64,000 nucleotides of DNA, from NCBI RefSeq assembly GCF_014218805.1, contig NZ_JACJUV010000003.1, forward strand, positions 62,001 through 126,000. The letters are read 5' to 3'. The stretch is from Teredinibacter franksiae (GTDB taxonomy: Bacteria; Pseudomonadota; Gammaproteobacteria; Pseudomonadales; Cellvibrionaceae). Positions 8,074 through 16,347 of this stretch are shown piece after piece. The notes under the pieces were generated by a model that was not told the DNA's origin, searched no databases, and worked only from the letters and a program-made list of their open reading frames with translations. Positions within the stretch are counted from its first letter, which is position 1, and each line of letters starts with the position of its first letter. A program made the position numbers and the translations under genes.

Positions 8074-10125
8074 CTATTGCGTATCATAGCCAAACGTTAG
8101 CACCAACCTACGCCCAGGCCCATAGGCACCATATTCAAAATTCGTCAGCTCATTAGCAGGGTATCGAAATTCGTTATCCGCCAGATTAAATCCATGAAGC
8201 TTCACATACCAGGGGCTTTTAGCTTTTTGATACCGTACATTGCCATTAATCAAGGTGTAGCTATCGGCCTTGCGACCAATATAGTCAATACTGTTTCCAT
8301 CGGGGTTACTCACATCGACAGAGTAAGGCGTAAACATATCACTAACGTAAACTACCGAGATACTGAAACTCAATTCTTTTAAGCCATAACCCAGCTTGAA
8401 CTTAAACTGACTTTCTGGCGAATAGGCTACAGACTCTCCATTAAGGGTTTTATCTTCACTGTTTTGATAAACGCCACTCACCTCTGCCATCAACCTACTC
8501 ATAGGCCTAGCTGTTGCCACGAACTCTACGCCCTGGGTTATCCAGTGTGAGTTATTGTCAATATCCTCCACCACACCTTCGTCAGTCAAACGTACGATAC
8601 GACGACGTAACTTTTGAATGTCATTTTCAAACAAACTTACAGACACGGTATTTTTTTTACCAGAGTGTAAATAATTGAGTTCTGTGGTACGAATAAATTC
8701 CGGGTCTACCAACTGAACAGAGCTATTGTCTTGCGTTGCTGTACTGTTTACTAACTTAATCAAATCCTGCTCGGTGAGCGACCAACTTGCCGCAAGTTTA
8801 TAGGTGTTGTCGACGCGAGAATCGAGCGATACATAGCTATGTTCTTTTTCGTCATCTGCATTTAGGGTAGTAAAAGCAACATCATACGAACCCACATTTG
8901 ATACCCGCAAGCCTCCCGACAATTGCACTTTTTCATTCAGATCGTAGCGTAAATTTGCAAAGGCCGCAGTACTGGCAACTTCGTCGGTTTTGGCCAGGCT
9001 GAAAAACCCAATTTCTGGAATATCGGCATTGTTGTATATATCCCCCAACAATTGATAGTTAACGCCAGCCACCCAATGCAATGAACCATTGCCACTCAGC
9101 AGCGCTTCAACCTCTGTGCGATCGCTACCCTGGCGCTGGTATCCTCGAATATCAGGAACAAAGAAATCAGGATCTACATAGTAGGTTTCCTCGCTGAGAA
9201 TCACATTGTATTGTGCAACGGTATTAGCACTTAGGTTAACGTTATACTCTAGGTTGGCGCTCCACGAAATCAGGTCTAACCTGTTACCTTCATCAAAACC
9301 AGGGTTCAATGCATAGAAGCCATAGTGCATGTCCGAATAGCGAAAACCGTAGTGAAGGTTTTCAAACTCTCCACTTAAATCTGCACTAAACATATCGTGC
9401 ACCAGCGTGCCGTCAAGCTGAGTATAGATATCGCCACCCGCCAGCATATTTTGGAAAGATTCAGGGCTGACCAGGTTCTCAATATCCCCGCCTATCCCGT
9501 CACTGGAATAACCGCCAATATTTAATACCGAGTGGCCTTCCTCTGCATCAATTGCCACACGCGCAAACCCGGAACGATAATTGTTTTCGCCCACAGAAGC
9601 CGATACACGACTTGCCTGCACGGAATGATCATTTGTAATAACATTAATACTGCCAAAAAATGCATTATTACCATAAATGACCGAGCCCGGCCCTCGTACA
9701 ATTTCAACTCTATCGATGGATTCGATTGGAATATTGGTTCTTGACCTGTCCGGAATCGAAAGGGTTTTTGTGCGAGTCGGATGTTGTTGAACGCCATTTA
9801 CCAGAAAAGCGATGGAGCCACCGACGGTACCCCGAACACCAATCAAGAAATCTTCATAAGAATCAATATGATAAAAGCCCGGCACATTCATCAGCAGCTC
9901 TTCAAAAGTGCTGTATCCCATTAACTCAATATCATCACGCGTTAATATTGTTACAGATGCGGGAATGTCGCGCACAACATCTGTTGATTTTGACGCTGAT
10001 GAAATTTCGAGTTGGAGCAGCTCATCGAGTGAGAGATCAAATAAAGTGTTGTCGGCGCGGCTCAATGGAACTTGCGCCAACATCGTAGACGCCAAGACTA
10101 CGGCCGCAAATTTTGCACTGCTCAT
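8074..10125 (-). CDS. TonB-dependent outer membrane receptor
   Basis: A 683-residue TonB-dependent receptor. The ATG at 10125 with an AGAGG upstream starts a signal peptide (MSSAKFAAVVLASTMLA); a TTG-initiated extension to 10161 would overlap the pump gene and is less likely. After LSLDELLQLEISSASK comes the plug domain (about 45-155: IPASVTILTRDDIELMGY, VEIVRGPGSVIYGNNAFFG), then the barrel with alternating beta strands to the C-terminus. The last residue is Gln rather than the usual Phe. It lies 32 bp after the RND pump gene and is presumably the last gene of that operon. Substrate is not predictable from sequence; the context suggests a role tied to sulfur stress or to the substrate of the pump. 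Confidence 0.9.
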   Translation of the reverse strand: MSSAKFAAVVLASTMLAQVPLSRADNTLFDLSLDELLQLEISSASKSTDVVRDIPASVTILTRDDIELMGYSTFEELLMNVPGFYHIDSYEDFLIGVRGTVGGSIAFLVNGVQQHPTRTKTLSIPDRSRTNIPIESIDRVEIVRGPGSVIYGNNAFFGSINVITNDHSVQASRVSASVGENNYRSGFARVAIDAEEGHSVLNIGGYSSDGIGGDIENLVSPESFQNMLAGGDIYTQLDGTLVHDMFSADLSGEFENLHYGFRYSDMHYGFYALNPGFDEGNRLDLISWSANLEYNVNLSANTVAQYNVILSEETYYVDPDFFVPDIRGYQRQGSDRTEVEALLSGNGSLHWVAGVNYQLLGDIYNNADIPEIGFFSLAKTDEVASTAAFANLRYDLNEKVQLSGGLRVSNVGSYDVAFTTLNADDEKEHSYVSLDSRVDNTYKLAASWSLTEQDLIKLVNSTATQDNSSVQLVDPEFIRTTELNYLHSGKKNTVSVSLFENDIQKLRRRIVRLTDEGVVEDIDNNSHWITQGVEFVATARPMSRLMAEVSGVYQNSEDKTLNGESVAYSPESQFKFKLGYGLKELSFSISVVYVSDMFTPYSVDVSNPDGNSIDYIGRKADSYTLINGNVRYQKAKSPWYVKLHGFNLADNEFRYPANELTNFEYGAYGPGRRLVLTFGYDTQ

Positions 10126-10157
10126 AACAGAGCGCCTCTGAATAATACAGAATAAAG

Positions 10158-13100
10158 TCAACCCACACGAGTGGATTTCTGCTGATATTCATAAGCGTAG
10201 TACACCACCGGAATAACGAGTAAAGTTAAAACAGTGGAAACCAGTAACCCAAAAATGAGCGAGACTGCCAAGCCGCCAAAAATGGGGTCGTCGAGAATAA
10301 AAAAGCCTCCCATCATGGCCGCCACAGCGGTTAATGCAATCGGTATAGAACGCACAGCGGCTGCTTCAATTGTCGCCTCCTGCAGGCTCTTTCCTTCAGC
10401 TATCTGCTGCTGAATAAAATCCACTAATAAAATGGAGTTCCTCACAATAATACCCGCCAAGGCAATCATGCCGATCATCGATGGCGCGGTAAATTGCTGC
10501 CCCAAGAGGGCGTGCCCTGGCATTATGCCAATAATTGTGAGGGGGATTGGCGCCATAATAATAAGCGGCGTTGAATATGAACGAAACTGGGCTACAACCA
10601 GCAAATAGATCATAATCAAGCCAATTGAATAAGCAATACCCATATCGCGAAATGTTTCAAAGGTGACCTGCCACTCACCATCCCACTTCATACTCCAGCT
10701 ATAAGGGTTCTCCGGCTGCTGAATATAAAAAGGTTCAATAATTACACCGTCAACGGTTCTATCACTTAAGTCCGCCGCAATGGATGCTAAACCGTACAAG
10801 GGGCTGTCAGTTACACCAGCAGCATCCCCCATAATGTAGACAACGGGTAATAAATCCTTGTGATATATCGTCTGGTCGCGCGTCTGTTTTTGCACACGGG
10901 TCAGCTCCGAAAGAGCAACCATGGCACCAGAGCGAGATTTCACCCGCAGGCTTTGCAGCGCACTTAAACCCCCCCTATCCGTTGCGGCTAACGCCAAACG
11001 TACTGGTATTGCCACCTTGGCATGCTCATCGTGCAAATACGAAATGTCTTCACCTTTAAGCGCAGCCGAAATATCGGCAACGATAGCCTGCTGGCTCACC
11101 CCAAGCTTCGCAGCACGGGCACGGTCTATTACCAATACCCATTTTTCCTGCTCAGCCTCGATAGTGGAATCGACGTCAACCACATCAGCGGTATTTTGGA
11201 AAACTTCGCGTACCTGCTTGGCCACGTTCAATTGCCGCTTATAATCCAGGCCATATATTTCTGCGACAAGTGGCGCCATTACCGGTGGCCCCGGTGGCAT
11301 TTCCACAACTTTCACATTGGCATTAAATAATTGCGCCGTTCCCCGCAGAAGTTCACGCGCATGTAACGCAATATCGTGGCTTTTACGTTCACGCTTGTTT
11401 TTATGCACAAGGTTCACTTGAATGTCACCCATATGCGGCTCTACACGCAAATAATACTGTCTGACCAAGCCGTTAAAATTAATCGGCGCTGCTGTACCTG
11501 CGTAAATTTGGTAGTCCAGCAATTCGGGTAAGGCCTCTAGGTCATCGGACAATGCCTGTAAAACACGATAGGTTTCTTCCAGCGGCGTACCTTCCGGCAT
11601 ATCCACTACCACTTGAAATTCACTTTTATTATCGAATGGCAGCATTTTCATAATGACCGATTGTGTAACCACCAAGCTAAGAGAAAAGCCAATCAAGCCC
11701 AAAATACCAAACAATAGAAAAATACGGTTTTTCCTGCCCGCCACGCCGTTTAAAAACGGCGTGAGTAACTTATGAAAAAAGATATGAAGCTTGCCCTGAC
11801 CAGGCTCTTGACTATGACCACCCTCATCCGCAATAGGCTGATTTTTAAATAAGCGTAAAAATAACCAGGGAGTAACCACAAAGGCAACCGCCAATGAAAT
11901 TAACATTCCTGTAGAGGCATTAATGGGAATCGGGCGCATATAAGGCCCCATTAAACCCGTCACGAACGCCATAGGTAAGAGTGCCGCTATTACCGTGAAA
12001 GTCGCCAGAATTGTGGGGCCACCGACTTCGTCAACGGCAATAGGAATGGATTCTTTTAACGTTTTTCCGCCCATCGACATATGCCGGTGAATATTTTCCA
12101 CCACCACAATGGCATCGTCTACCAAAATACCAATGGAAAATATCAAGGCAAAAAGTGAAACGCGGTTTAGGGTAAAACCCCAAGCCCATGAGGCAAACAA
12201 TGTAATGGCCAAGGTTGCGACCACCGCAACGCCCACGACAATCGCTTCACGACGACCCAACGCAAAAAGTACTAATACAATGACGGAAATAGTGGCAAAG
12301 ATAAGCTTTTTAATGAGCGTTTGCGCTTTTTCTTCCGCTGTCGCGCCGTAGTTACGGGTAATGGTAGCTTCTACGCCATCAGGAAAGTAAATGCCTTCAA
12401 TCTGTTCAAATCGATTAATTACGGCGTTTGCAACATCTACGGCATTCTCGCCGGGCTTTTTAGCAACGGAAAGTGTAACCGCCGGGTAGCGACCAGGCAT
12501 CTGCTCTGAAGCTGATCCGGTACCATAACTAACATAGGATGCCGGTGTTTCTGCTGACAACTGTATTGTCGCAATATCTTGTAAAAATACCGGTGCGCCA
12601 TTTTGCACACCTACAACTAGCTCACTAATTTCATCGGCAGACACTAAAAAGCTACCGGCTTGAATTTCAATTTCAGTGTTATTGTTGGTCAAACGGCCAG
12701 CCTCTGCCGAGGTATTAGCCGCAGCAAGACTGTAACGAATGTCAGCCAGCGATAAACCATAGGCCGACAATCGGGTTGGGTCGAAGTTAACTTGTACAAT
12801 GCGCGCAGCACCGCCAATAATCTCAATATCACGCGTGCCGGGTACCCGCTGTAACTCGGCTTCAATAGAGTGCGCAATATTTAATAAATCTGCCGAATTT
12901 ATATCGGGGTTTTTACTCCACAGGGTACCGGATACAACAGGAACATCATCAATACCTTTGGGTTTAATCAGTGGCTGGCCAACACCTAAATTGTACGGCA
13001 GCATATCTTGGTTTGAGTAGAAAGCATTATAGAGGCGGACAATGGCATCGGTGCGAGGCTCGCCGACACGAAAACGTACCGTAAGTACCGCCATACCCGG

Positions 13101-13388
13101 AGAAGACGCCGAATATACATGCTTTACGCCTTCTATTTCCGAAACCACCTGTTCTGCCGGTGTGGTTACTAGCGACTCCACCTCTTTTGCGGTAGCGCCT
13201 GGAAATGGAATAAACACATTGGCAAATGTAACGTTTATTTGCGGCTCTTCTTCCCGCGGTGTTACAAATACGGCAAATAACCCCAACAGCAAACCTACCA
13301 ACGCCAATAAAGGCGTTATTTCGGATGTAAGAAATGCTTTGGCAATGCAACCAGATATTCCAAGTGGACGTTCATTTTGCGTAGTCAT
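10158..13388 (-). CDS. RND efflux pump, inner membrane subunit
   Basis: A 1,076-residue AcrB/MdtB-type RND transporter. The ATG at 13388 (AAGGA about 11 bases upstream) begins MTTQNERPLG; the longer open frame to 13478 runs into the adaptor gene and is not used. It shows the family's two-fold design: a membrane helix, a large periplasmic loop (PGATAKEVESLVTTPAEQ), five or six helices with the GILVDDAIVVVENIHRH motif bearing the paired Asp residues of the proton relay, then a second loop and helix bundle ending in GLLVSTVLTLLVIPVVYY. It follows its adaptor by 16 bases and precedes the TonB receptor. No TolC-type outer membrane channel is encoded here. Substrate unknown. Confidence 0.95.
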   Translation of the reverse strand: MTTQNERPLGISGCIAKAFLTSEITPLLALVGLLLGLFAVFVTPREEEPQINVTFANVFIPFPGATAKEVESLVTTPAEQVVSEIEGVKHVYSASSPGMAVLTVRFRVGEPRTDAIVRLYNAFYSNQDMLPYNLGVGQPLIKPKGIDDVPVVSGTLWSKNPDINSADLLNIAHSIEAELQRVPGTRDIEIIGGAARIVQVNFDPTRLSAYGLSLADIRYSLAAANTSAEAGRLTNNNTEIEIQAGSFLVSADEISELVVGVQNGAPVFLQDIATIQLSAETPASYVSYGTGSASEQMPGRYPAVTLSVAKKPGENAVDVANAVINRFEQIEGIYFPDGVEATITRNYGATAEEKAQTLIKKLIFATISVIVLVLFALGRREAIVVGVAVVATLAITLFASWAWGFTLNRVSLFALIFSIGILVDDAIVVVENIHRHMSMGGKTLKESIPIAVDEVGGPTILATFTVIAALLPMAFVTGLMGPYMRPIPINASTGMLISLAVAFVVTPWLFLRLFKNQPIADEGGHSQEPGQGKLHIFFHKLLTPFLNGVAGRKNRIFLLFGILGLIGFSLSLVVTQSVIMKMLPFDNKSEFQVVVDMPEGTPLEETYRVLQALSDDLEALPELLDYQIYAGTAAPINFNGLVRQYYLRVEPHMGDIQVNLVHKNKRERKSHDIALHARELLRGTAQLFNANVKVVEMPPGPPVMAPLVAEIYGLDYKRQLNVAKQVREVFQNTADVVDVDSTIEAEQEKWVLVIDRARAAKLGVSQQAIVADISAALKGEDISYLHDEHAKVAIPVRLALAATDRGGLSALQSLRVKSRSGAMVALSELTRVQKQTRDQTIYHKDLLPVVYIMGDAAGVTDSPLYGLASIAADLSDRTVDGVIIEPFYIQQPENPYSWSMKWDGEWQVTFETFRDMGIAYSIGLIMIYLLVVAQFRSYSTPLIIMAPIPLTIIGIMPGHALLGQQFTAPSMIGMIALAGIIVRNSILLVDFIQQQIAEGKSLQEATIEAAAVRSIPIALTAVAAMMGGFFILDDPIFGGLAVSLIFGLLVSTVLTLLVIPVVYYAYEYQQKSTRVG

Positions 13389-13404
13389 TTTTCTGTTTTT
13401 CCTT

Positions 13405-14520
13405 TTATTTTTCGCCAGAAAAACGTTGGGTTTTATAGGCCGTCGCAGCCGCAACTGGATCAAGTGCAACTGTTTCACCCTGCTCCAAACCCGCCAGAAT
13501 GGTGGTTTTTCCGGTCGTTAATGCCCGGCCTAAACGCAGGTAACGAAATTCTATCGCTGATTGGCTTTTTGAAATAACGTAAGCACCGGCCACTTCACCT
13601 CGGCGAGCGATTGCCCGCGAGGGAACTAATAGCTGTTCTCGCTCACCGTTAACAAATGCAACCTTCACCAAAGTACCAGGAAAAATAGGCTCGGCGCTTC
13701 CGCCTTCGGGTAATTGTAATAACACCCGAAAGCTGTGGGTACTCGGGTCTGCACTGGGGGGAATACGCATTTCCGTTACGCTAATGCTGGCGCCGTCGGC
13801 GAGAATAACGCGTGCTTTTTTGTGCTTGCGCAAAGGCCCAATATGCTGCTGAGGGATATCCACCAAAACTCGAAGGTGGTCTAATGACAACCCTTCTAGT
13901 AGCGGGCTGCCGGGCGCTACGGTTGCCCCCACATCAGCAAGACTTTTTACAACTATACCGCTATAAGGGGCCACGACGACGGTATGCGACAAACGCTCGC
14001 TGGCATCTTTTGTAGCCGCCTGAGCCGACTCCACCCGCGCAGCGGCGGCTTTTTGCGCCGCCTTAGCTTGATCAAAAACAGCTTGAGCAACCATACCGCG
14101 CTTATGTACATCGGCCACTCGTATTAATTGTTGGTCTGCTTCGGCAAAGCGAGCTTTTGCTTCCTCGAGCTGGGCTTTAGCCGCCGCAAGACCAGCCTGC
14201 TGTTCGGTATCCGTAAAGCGGGCAACCACGGCTCCCTGAGCAACAAAATCACCCACATCGAACGGCATTTCGACAATACGCCCACTCGTCTGCGCCGATA
14301 CCACGGCCTGATTCACGGCCTCAATGACACCGTCGAAGTCGGTTTCCGAGGCGATCCGCGCAAGCTTTACCTCTGTTGTTGCCAACCCAGTGCCATCGAA
14401 AACCTTGTGCAATGCGCCCTCGTCACTTTCGCCGCAACCCGTTTGAAAAACTGCAACTAAAACCAATGATGCAGCCAGTTTTAAAGTGTGACGAACCGAT
14501 GCCGAAGCTAAGCCAAACAT
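13405..14520 (-). CDS. RND periplasmic adaptor lipoprotein (HlyD/MFP family)
   Basis: A 371-residue membrane fusion protein linking the RND pump to the outer membrane. The ATG at 14520 is preferred to one at 14532 because GGAG sits seven bases before it. A lipobox (VFQTGC) marks lipidation. Order: biotinyl-lipoyl half motif (VVSAQTSGRIVEMPFDVGDFV), an alpha-helical hairpin rich in Ala, Glu and Gln, the second lipoyl half (VVAPYSGIVVKSLADVGATV), then beta-barrel and membrane-proximal domains. It lies between the DUF2892 gene and the pump gene in the same operon. Confidence 0.93.
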   Translation of the reverse strand: MFGLASASVRHTLKLAASLVLVAVFQTGCGESDEGALHKVFDGTGLATTEVKLARIASETDFDGVIEAVNQAVVSAQTSGRIVEMPFDVGDFVAQGAVVARFTDTEQQAGLAAAKAQLEEAKARFAEADQQLIRVADVHKRGMVAQAVFDQAKAAQKAAAARVESAQAATKDASERLSHTVVVAPYSGIVVKSLADVGATVAPGSPLLEGLSLDHLRVLVDIPQQHIGPLRKHKKARVILADGASISVTEMRIPPSADPSTHSFRVLLQLPEGGSAEPIFPGTLVKVAFVNGEREQLLVPSRAIARRGEVAGAYVISKSQSAIEFRYLRLGRALTTGKTTILAGLEQGETVALDPVAAATAYKTQRFSGEK

Positions 14521-14544
14521 GTTTGTCTCCATTCCTGTTAGGGG

Positions 14545-14787
14545 TTATTCACTCACACCACATTTAAACGCCGTTCCTGGCTTGAAGCCCACTTTATGCA
14601 GAATAATGACCAGTGGACAAAAGCCGGTAAATGAAGCTTGTAACAGGTTTACACCCACAAAGGCGGTAAACCACAGCCAGTAGGGGTGGTGAAAATGTGC
14701 AAGTACAAGACTGAGTAAAACAAATATACCGGCCAACCGATATACCAATGTATCAATATTAGTTCCGCTGTTAATTTCTGTCGTCAT
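14545..14787 (-). CDS. DUF2892 (YgaP transmembrane-like) protein
   Basis: A small inner membrane protein (about 80 residues) with two hydrophobic helices and the DUF2892 motif [20 protein letters not shown], including a Cys in the second helix. A start at 14805 would overlap the regulator's stop as ATGA; the ATG at 14787 has AAAGAGG upstream and is used here, but both are possible. DUF2892 modules are the membrane half of YgaP-type rhodaneses and recur beside BigR-type regulators in sulfide-response operons, which fits its position directly after such a regulator. Confidence 0.85.
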   Translation of the reverse strand: MTTEINSGTNIDTLVYRLAGIFVLLSLVLAHFHHPYWLWFTAFVGVNLLQASFTGFCPLVIILHKVGFKPGTAFKCGVSE

Positions 14788-14801
14788 AGCATTAGCCTCT
14801 T

Positions 14802-15134
14802 TCATTTTTCACAATAATAATGTTGTAATACTTGAATAAGCTCCATCGCGGGGCCTTCGGATACTGAGTAGTAAATTGTTTGGGAATCACGACGCGTAGT
14901 GACTAAGTTGTCGCCCCGCAGACGCGCAAGATGCTGTGAAAGCGCTGATTGTGACAGTGCGATACGGTCGTTCAACTCCGATACACACATTTCCCGCTGC
15001 TCACTCGCAAGTACACACAACACCATCAAACGATGCGGGTTAGCTAGGCTCTTCAACAATGCCGCTGCCGACCCGGCATTAACCAACACCTCATTCAACT
15101 CACCTACCGCCTGCTGTGAACCGCTCTTTTGCAT
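14802..15134 (-). CDS. ArsR-family repressor, BigR/SqrR type
   Basis: A 110-residue winged-helix regulator. The ATG at 15134 has GAGGG upstream; a TTG at 15149 is less likely. The recognition helix region [15 protein letters not shown] is typical of the family. In BigR, SqrR and YgaV a cysteine in RLM-x-x-C and one near the C-terminus form a disulfide or polysulfide bridge when sulfane sulfur is present. Here these are Cys40 (RLMVLC) and Cys108 (HYYC). A further Cys50 sits in MCVSEL. It is the first gene of the operon with DUF2892, adaptor, pump and TonB receptor, and probably represses that operon and itself through the dyads at 15175-15216. The inducer (persulfide or sulfide) is inferred from the cysteines; a metal is the alternative. 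Confidence 0.88.
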   Translation of the reverse strand: MQKSGSQQAVGELNEVLVNAGSAAALLKSLANPHRLMVLCVLASEQREMCVSELNDRIALSQSALSQHLARLRGDNLVTTRRDSQTIYYSVSEGPAMELIQVLQHYYCEK

Positions 15135-15174
15135 AGTACTAGCCCTCAACCCACACCCTCAAAGCAAATTCTAA

Positions 15175-15216
15175 ATTAGTATTTTCTAATATACAAGGCA
15201 TTTTAGCATTTCCTAA
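15175..15216 (-). promoter_or_regulatory. Two TTAG-N6-CTAA dyads, candidate operators for the ArsR regulator
   Basis: Directly upstream of the regulator gene are ATTAG-N6-CTAAT (15175-15190) and TTAG-N6-CTAA (15203-15216), centres about 27 bp apart. The repeated spacing and A/T-rich sequence fit dimer sites of an ArsR-family repressor covering its own promoter. Confidence 0.55.
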
Positions 15217-15241
15217 TGAAAACTATCTCAACACACAACTC

Positions 15242-16054
15242 CTAAGAAAACTTACGCGCCAAAAAGGCCAGAACACATTGTAAAAATACAAAAATAAAAG
15301 TCGCCAGCGCCATTAACACAAGGGCTATCCAGCCAAACAAATTCGGCGCGAGCATTAAAGTAGACATCAGGGAATCCTGATAAAAGAAAAACCATTCATG
15401 GTCTTCTGGAAAAATCCATATGTGGAATTGGTTGAAAACCTCTTTCGGGCCTACAACCATCACTATCAGTAGCACAGGTAACAGCGCTATCGCTAGGGAT
15501 TGGGTTTGGCGAGCAATGCCCGGCATGCGCCGAGCCGCGAGCACTAGATAACCACCTAGCCCCAGCCACATGAGAAAGGCTACGACGGCAGCCATAAAGA
15601 GTACGTCGATCAGGTTGGCGACGTCCTGTAGATGAATAATTTCTGCACTATGCAGTAACTTTTGCGCGCCATGACTGGATGGCGATTGGTAACGGATATC
15701 TCCTAGCCCCTCCCCCCCACGGTGCACGCTGAAATTAATCTCGGAAAATACGCGTAGGCGCTCTTGCCGGGAGGTATCACCAAACCCTACCTTATGGCGG
15801 TTCTGGGGGCCAAACTCGTCAATTCCTGCACCTATTCCCGCGTGGTCGTGCCAAACCCCGTAAATAAAATTCTGTTTGGCGAGAACAACCCAACTGATAC
15901 TCAGTGCAACCACCAGGGTTAACAATCCATAACCTAGCGCCAACGCCAAGTCAGCCCAATAGCCTTTGGTTTTCCACCTCAACGCGGACGCCGCGTTCTG
16001 GGTACTGCTTTGTCGCTTATTATTTTTGCGTTTACCGGTTGCTTGTCGAGCCAT
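15242..16054 (-). CDS. DUF1461 integral membrane protein (Lit-like family)
   Basis: A 270-residue inner membrane protein; GAGGA lies five bases before the ATG. It has a charged cytoplasmic N-terminus, a helix at about 37-60, a long extracytoplasmic loop, and three more helices. The family features FNQFHIWIFPEDHEWFFF and a following S-x-x-x-x-L-x-P region are present. In Gram-positive bacteria DUF1461 members include Lit, which moves an acyl chain within the lipoprotein N-terminal cysteine; whether proteobacterial members do so is not known to me. It is a single gene with no functional partner next to it. Confidence 0.75.
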   Translation of the reverse strand: MARQATGKRKNNKRQSSTQNAASALRWKTKGYWADLALALGYGLLTLVVALSISWVVLAKQNFIYGVWHDHAGIGAGIDEFGPQNRHKVGFGDTSRQERLRVFSEINFSVHRGGEGLGDIRYQSPSSHGAQKLLHSAEIIHLQDVANLIDVLFMAAVVAFLMWLGLGGYLVLAARRMPGIARQTQSLAIALLPVLLIVMVVGPKEVFNQFHIWIFPEDHEWFFFYQDSLMSTLMLAPNLFGWIALVLMALATFIFVFLQCVLAFLARKFS

Positions 16055-16134
16055 TGATTCCTCACTTCACGCTAGCCACGAAGTCTACCGTATTTTTTAC
16101 GTCAGTTTGTTATCTTCAATCGGACAATAAGCGC

Positions 16135-16245
16135 GCACCACTTAAAATCATATTTCCGTATTCGCGCACCAATTACTTCCACGCACAGACATGCCACTAA
16201 TAATATTCACCTCTAATGCGCCCATATTGTGGCAACAATGCACCA
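16135..16245 (+). promoter_or_regulatory. Three GCACCA half-sites, possible NtrC sites
   Basis: GCACCA occurs at 16135-16140, 16166-16171 and 16240-16245, upstream of the sigma-54 promoter of the nitrate transporter. NtrC sites are built from GCAC/GTGC arms, so these could be half-sites, though no full dyad is seen. Confidence 0.35.
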
Positions 16246-16253
16246 AAAATAAC

Positions 16254-16270
16254 CTGGCACGCTTATTGCT
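16254..16270 (+). promoter_or_regulatory. Sigma-54 promoter of the nitrate transporter
   Basis: CTGGCACG-CTTA-TTGCT matches the -24/-12 consensus for RpoN exactly, with invariant GG and GC correctly spaced. It lies 77 bases upstream of the transporter ATG, as expected for a nitrogen-regulated gene. Confidence 0.8.
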
Positions 16271-16347
16271 GAATTGGTTTTATCGACATTAATGGTGCAC
16301 GGCGCTTAACAACAGGCCATAACAATATACCCACTCAAGGAAACACG

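Noticed and set aside
10126..10161. TTG-initiated extension of the TonB receptor
   Set aside because: It would overlap the pump gene's stop and put extra residues before a normal signal peptide that begins at the ATG at 10125.
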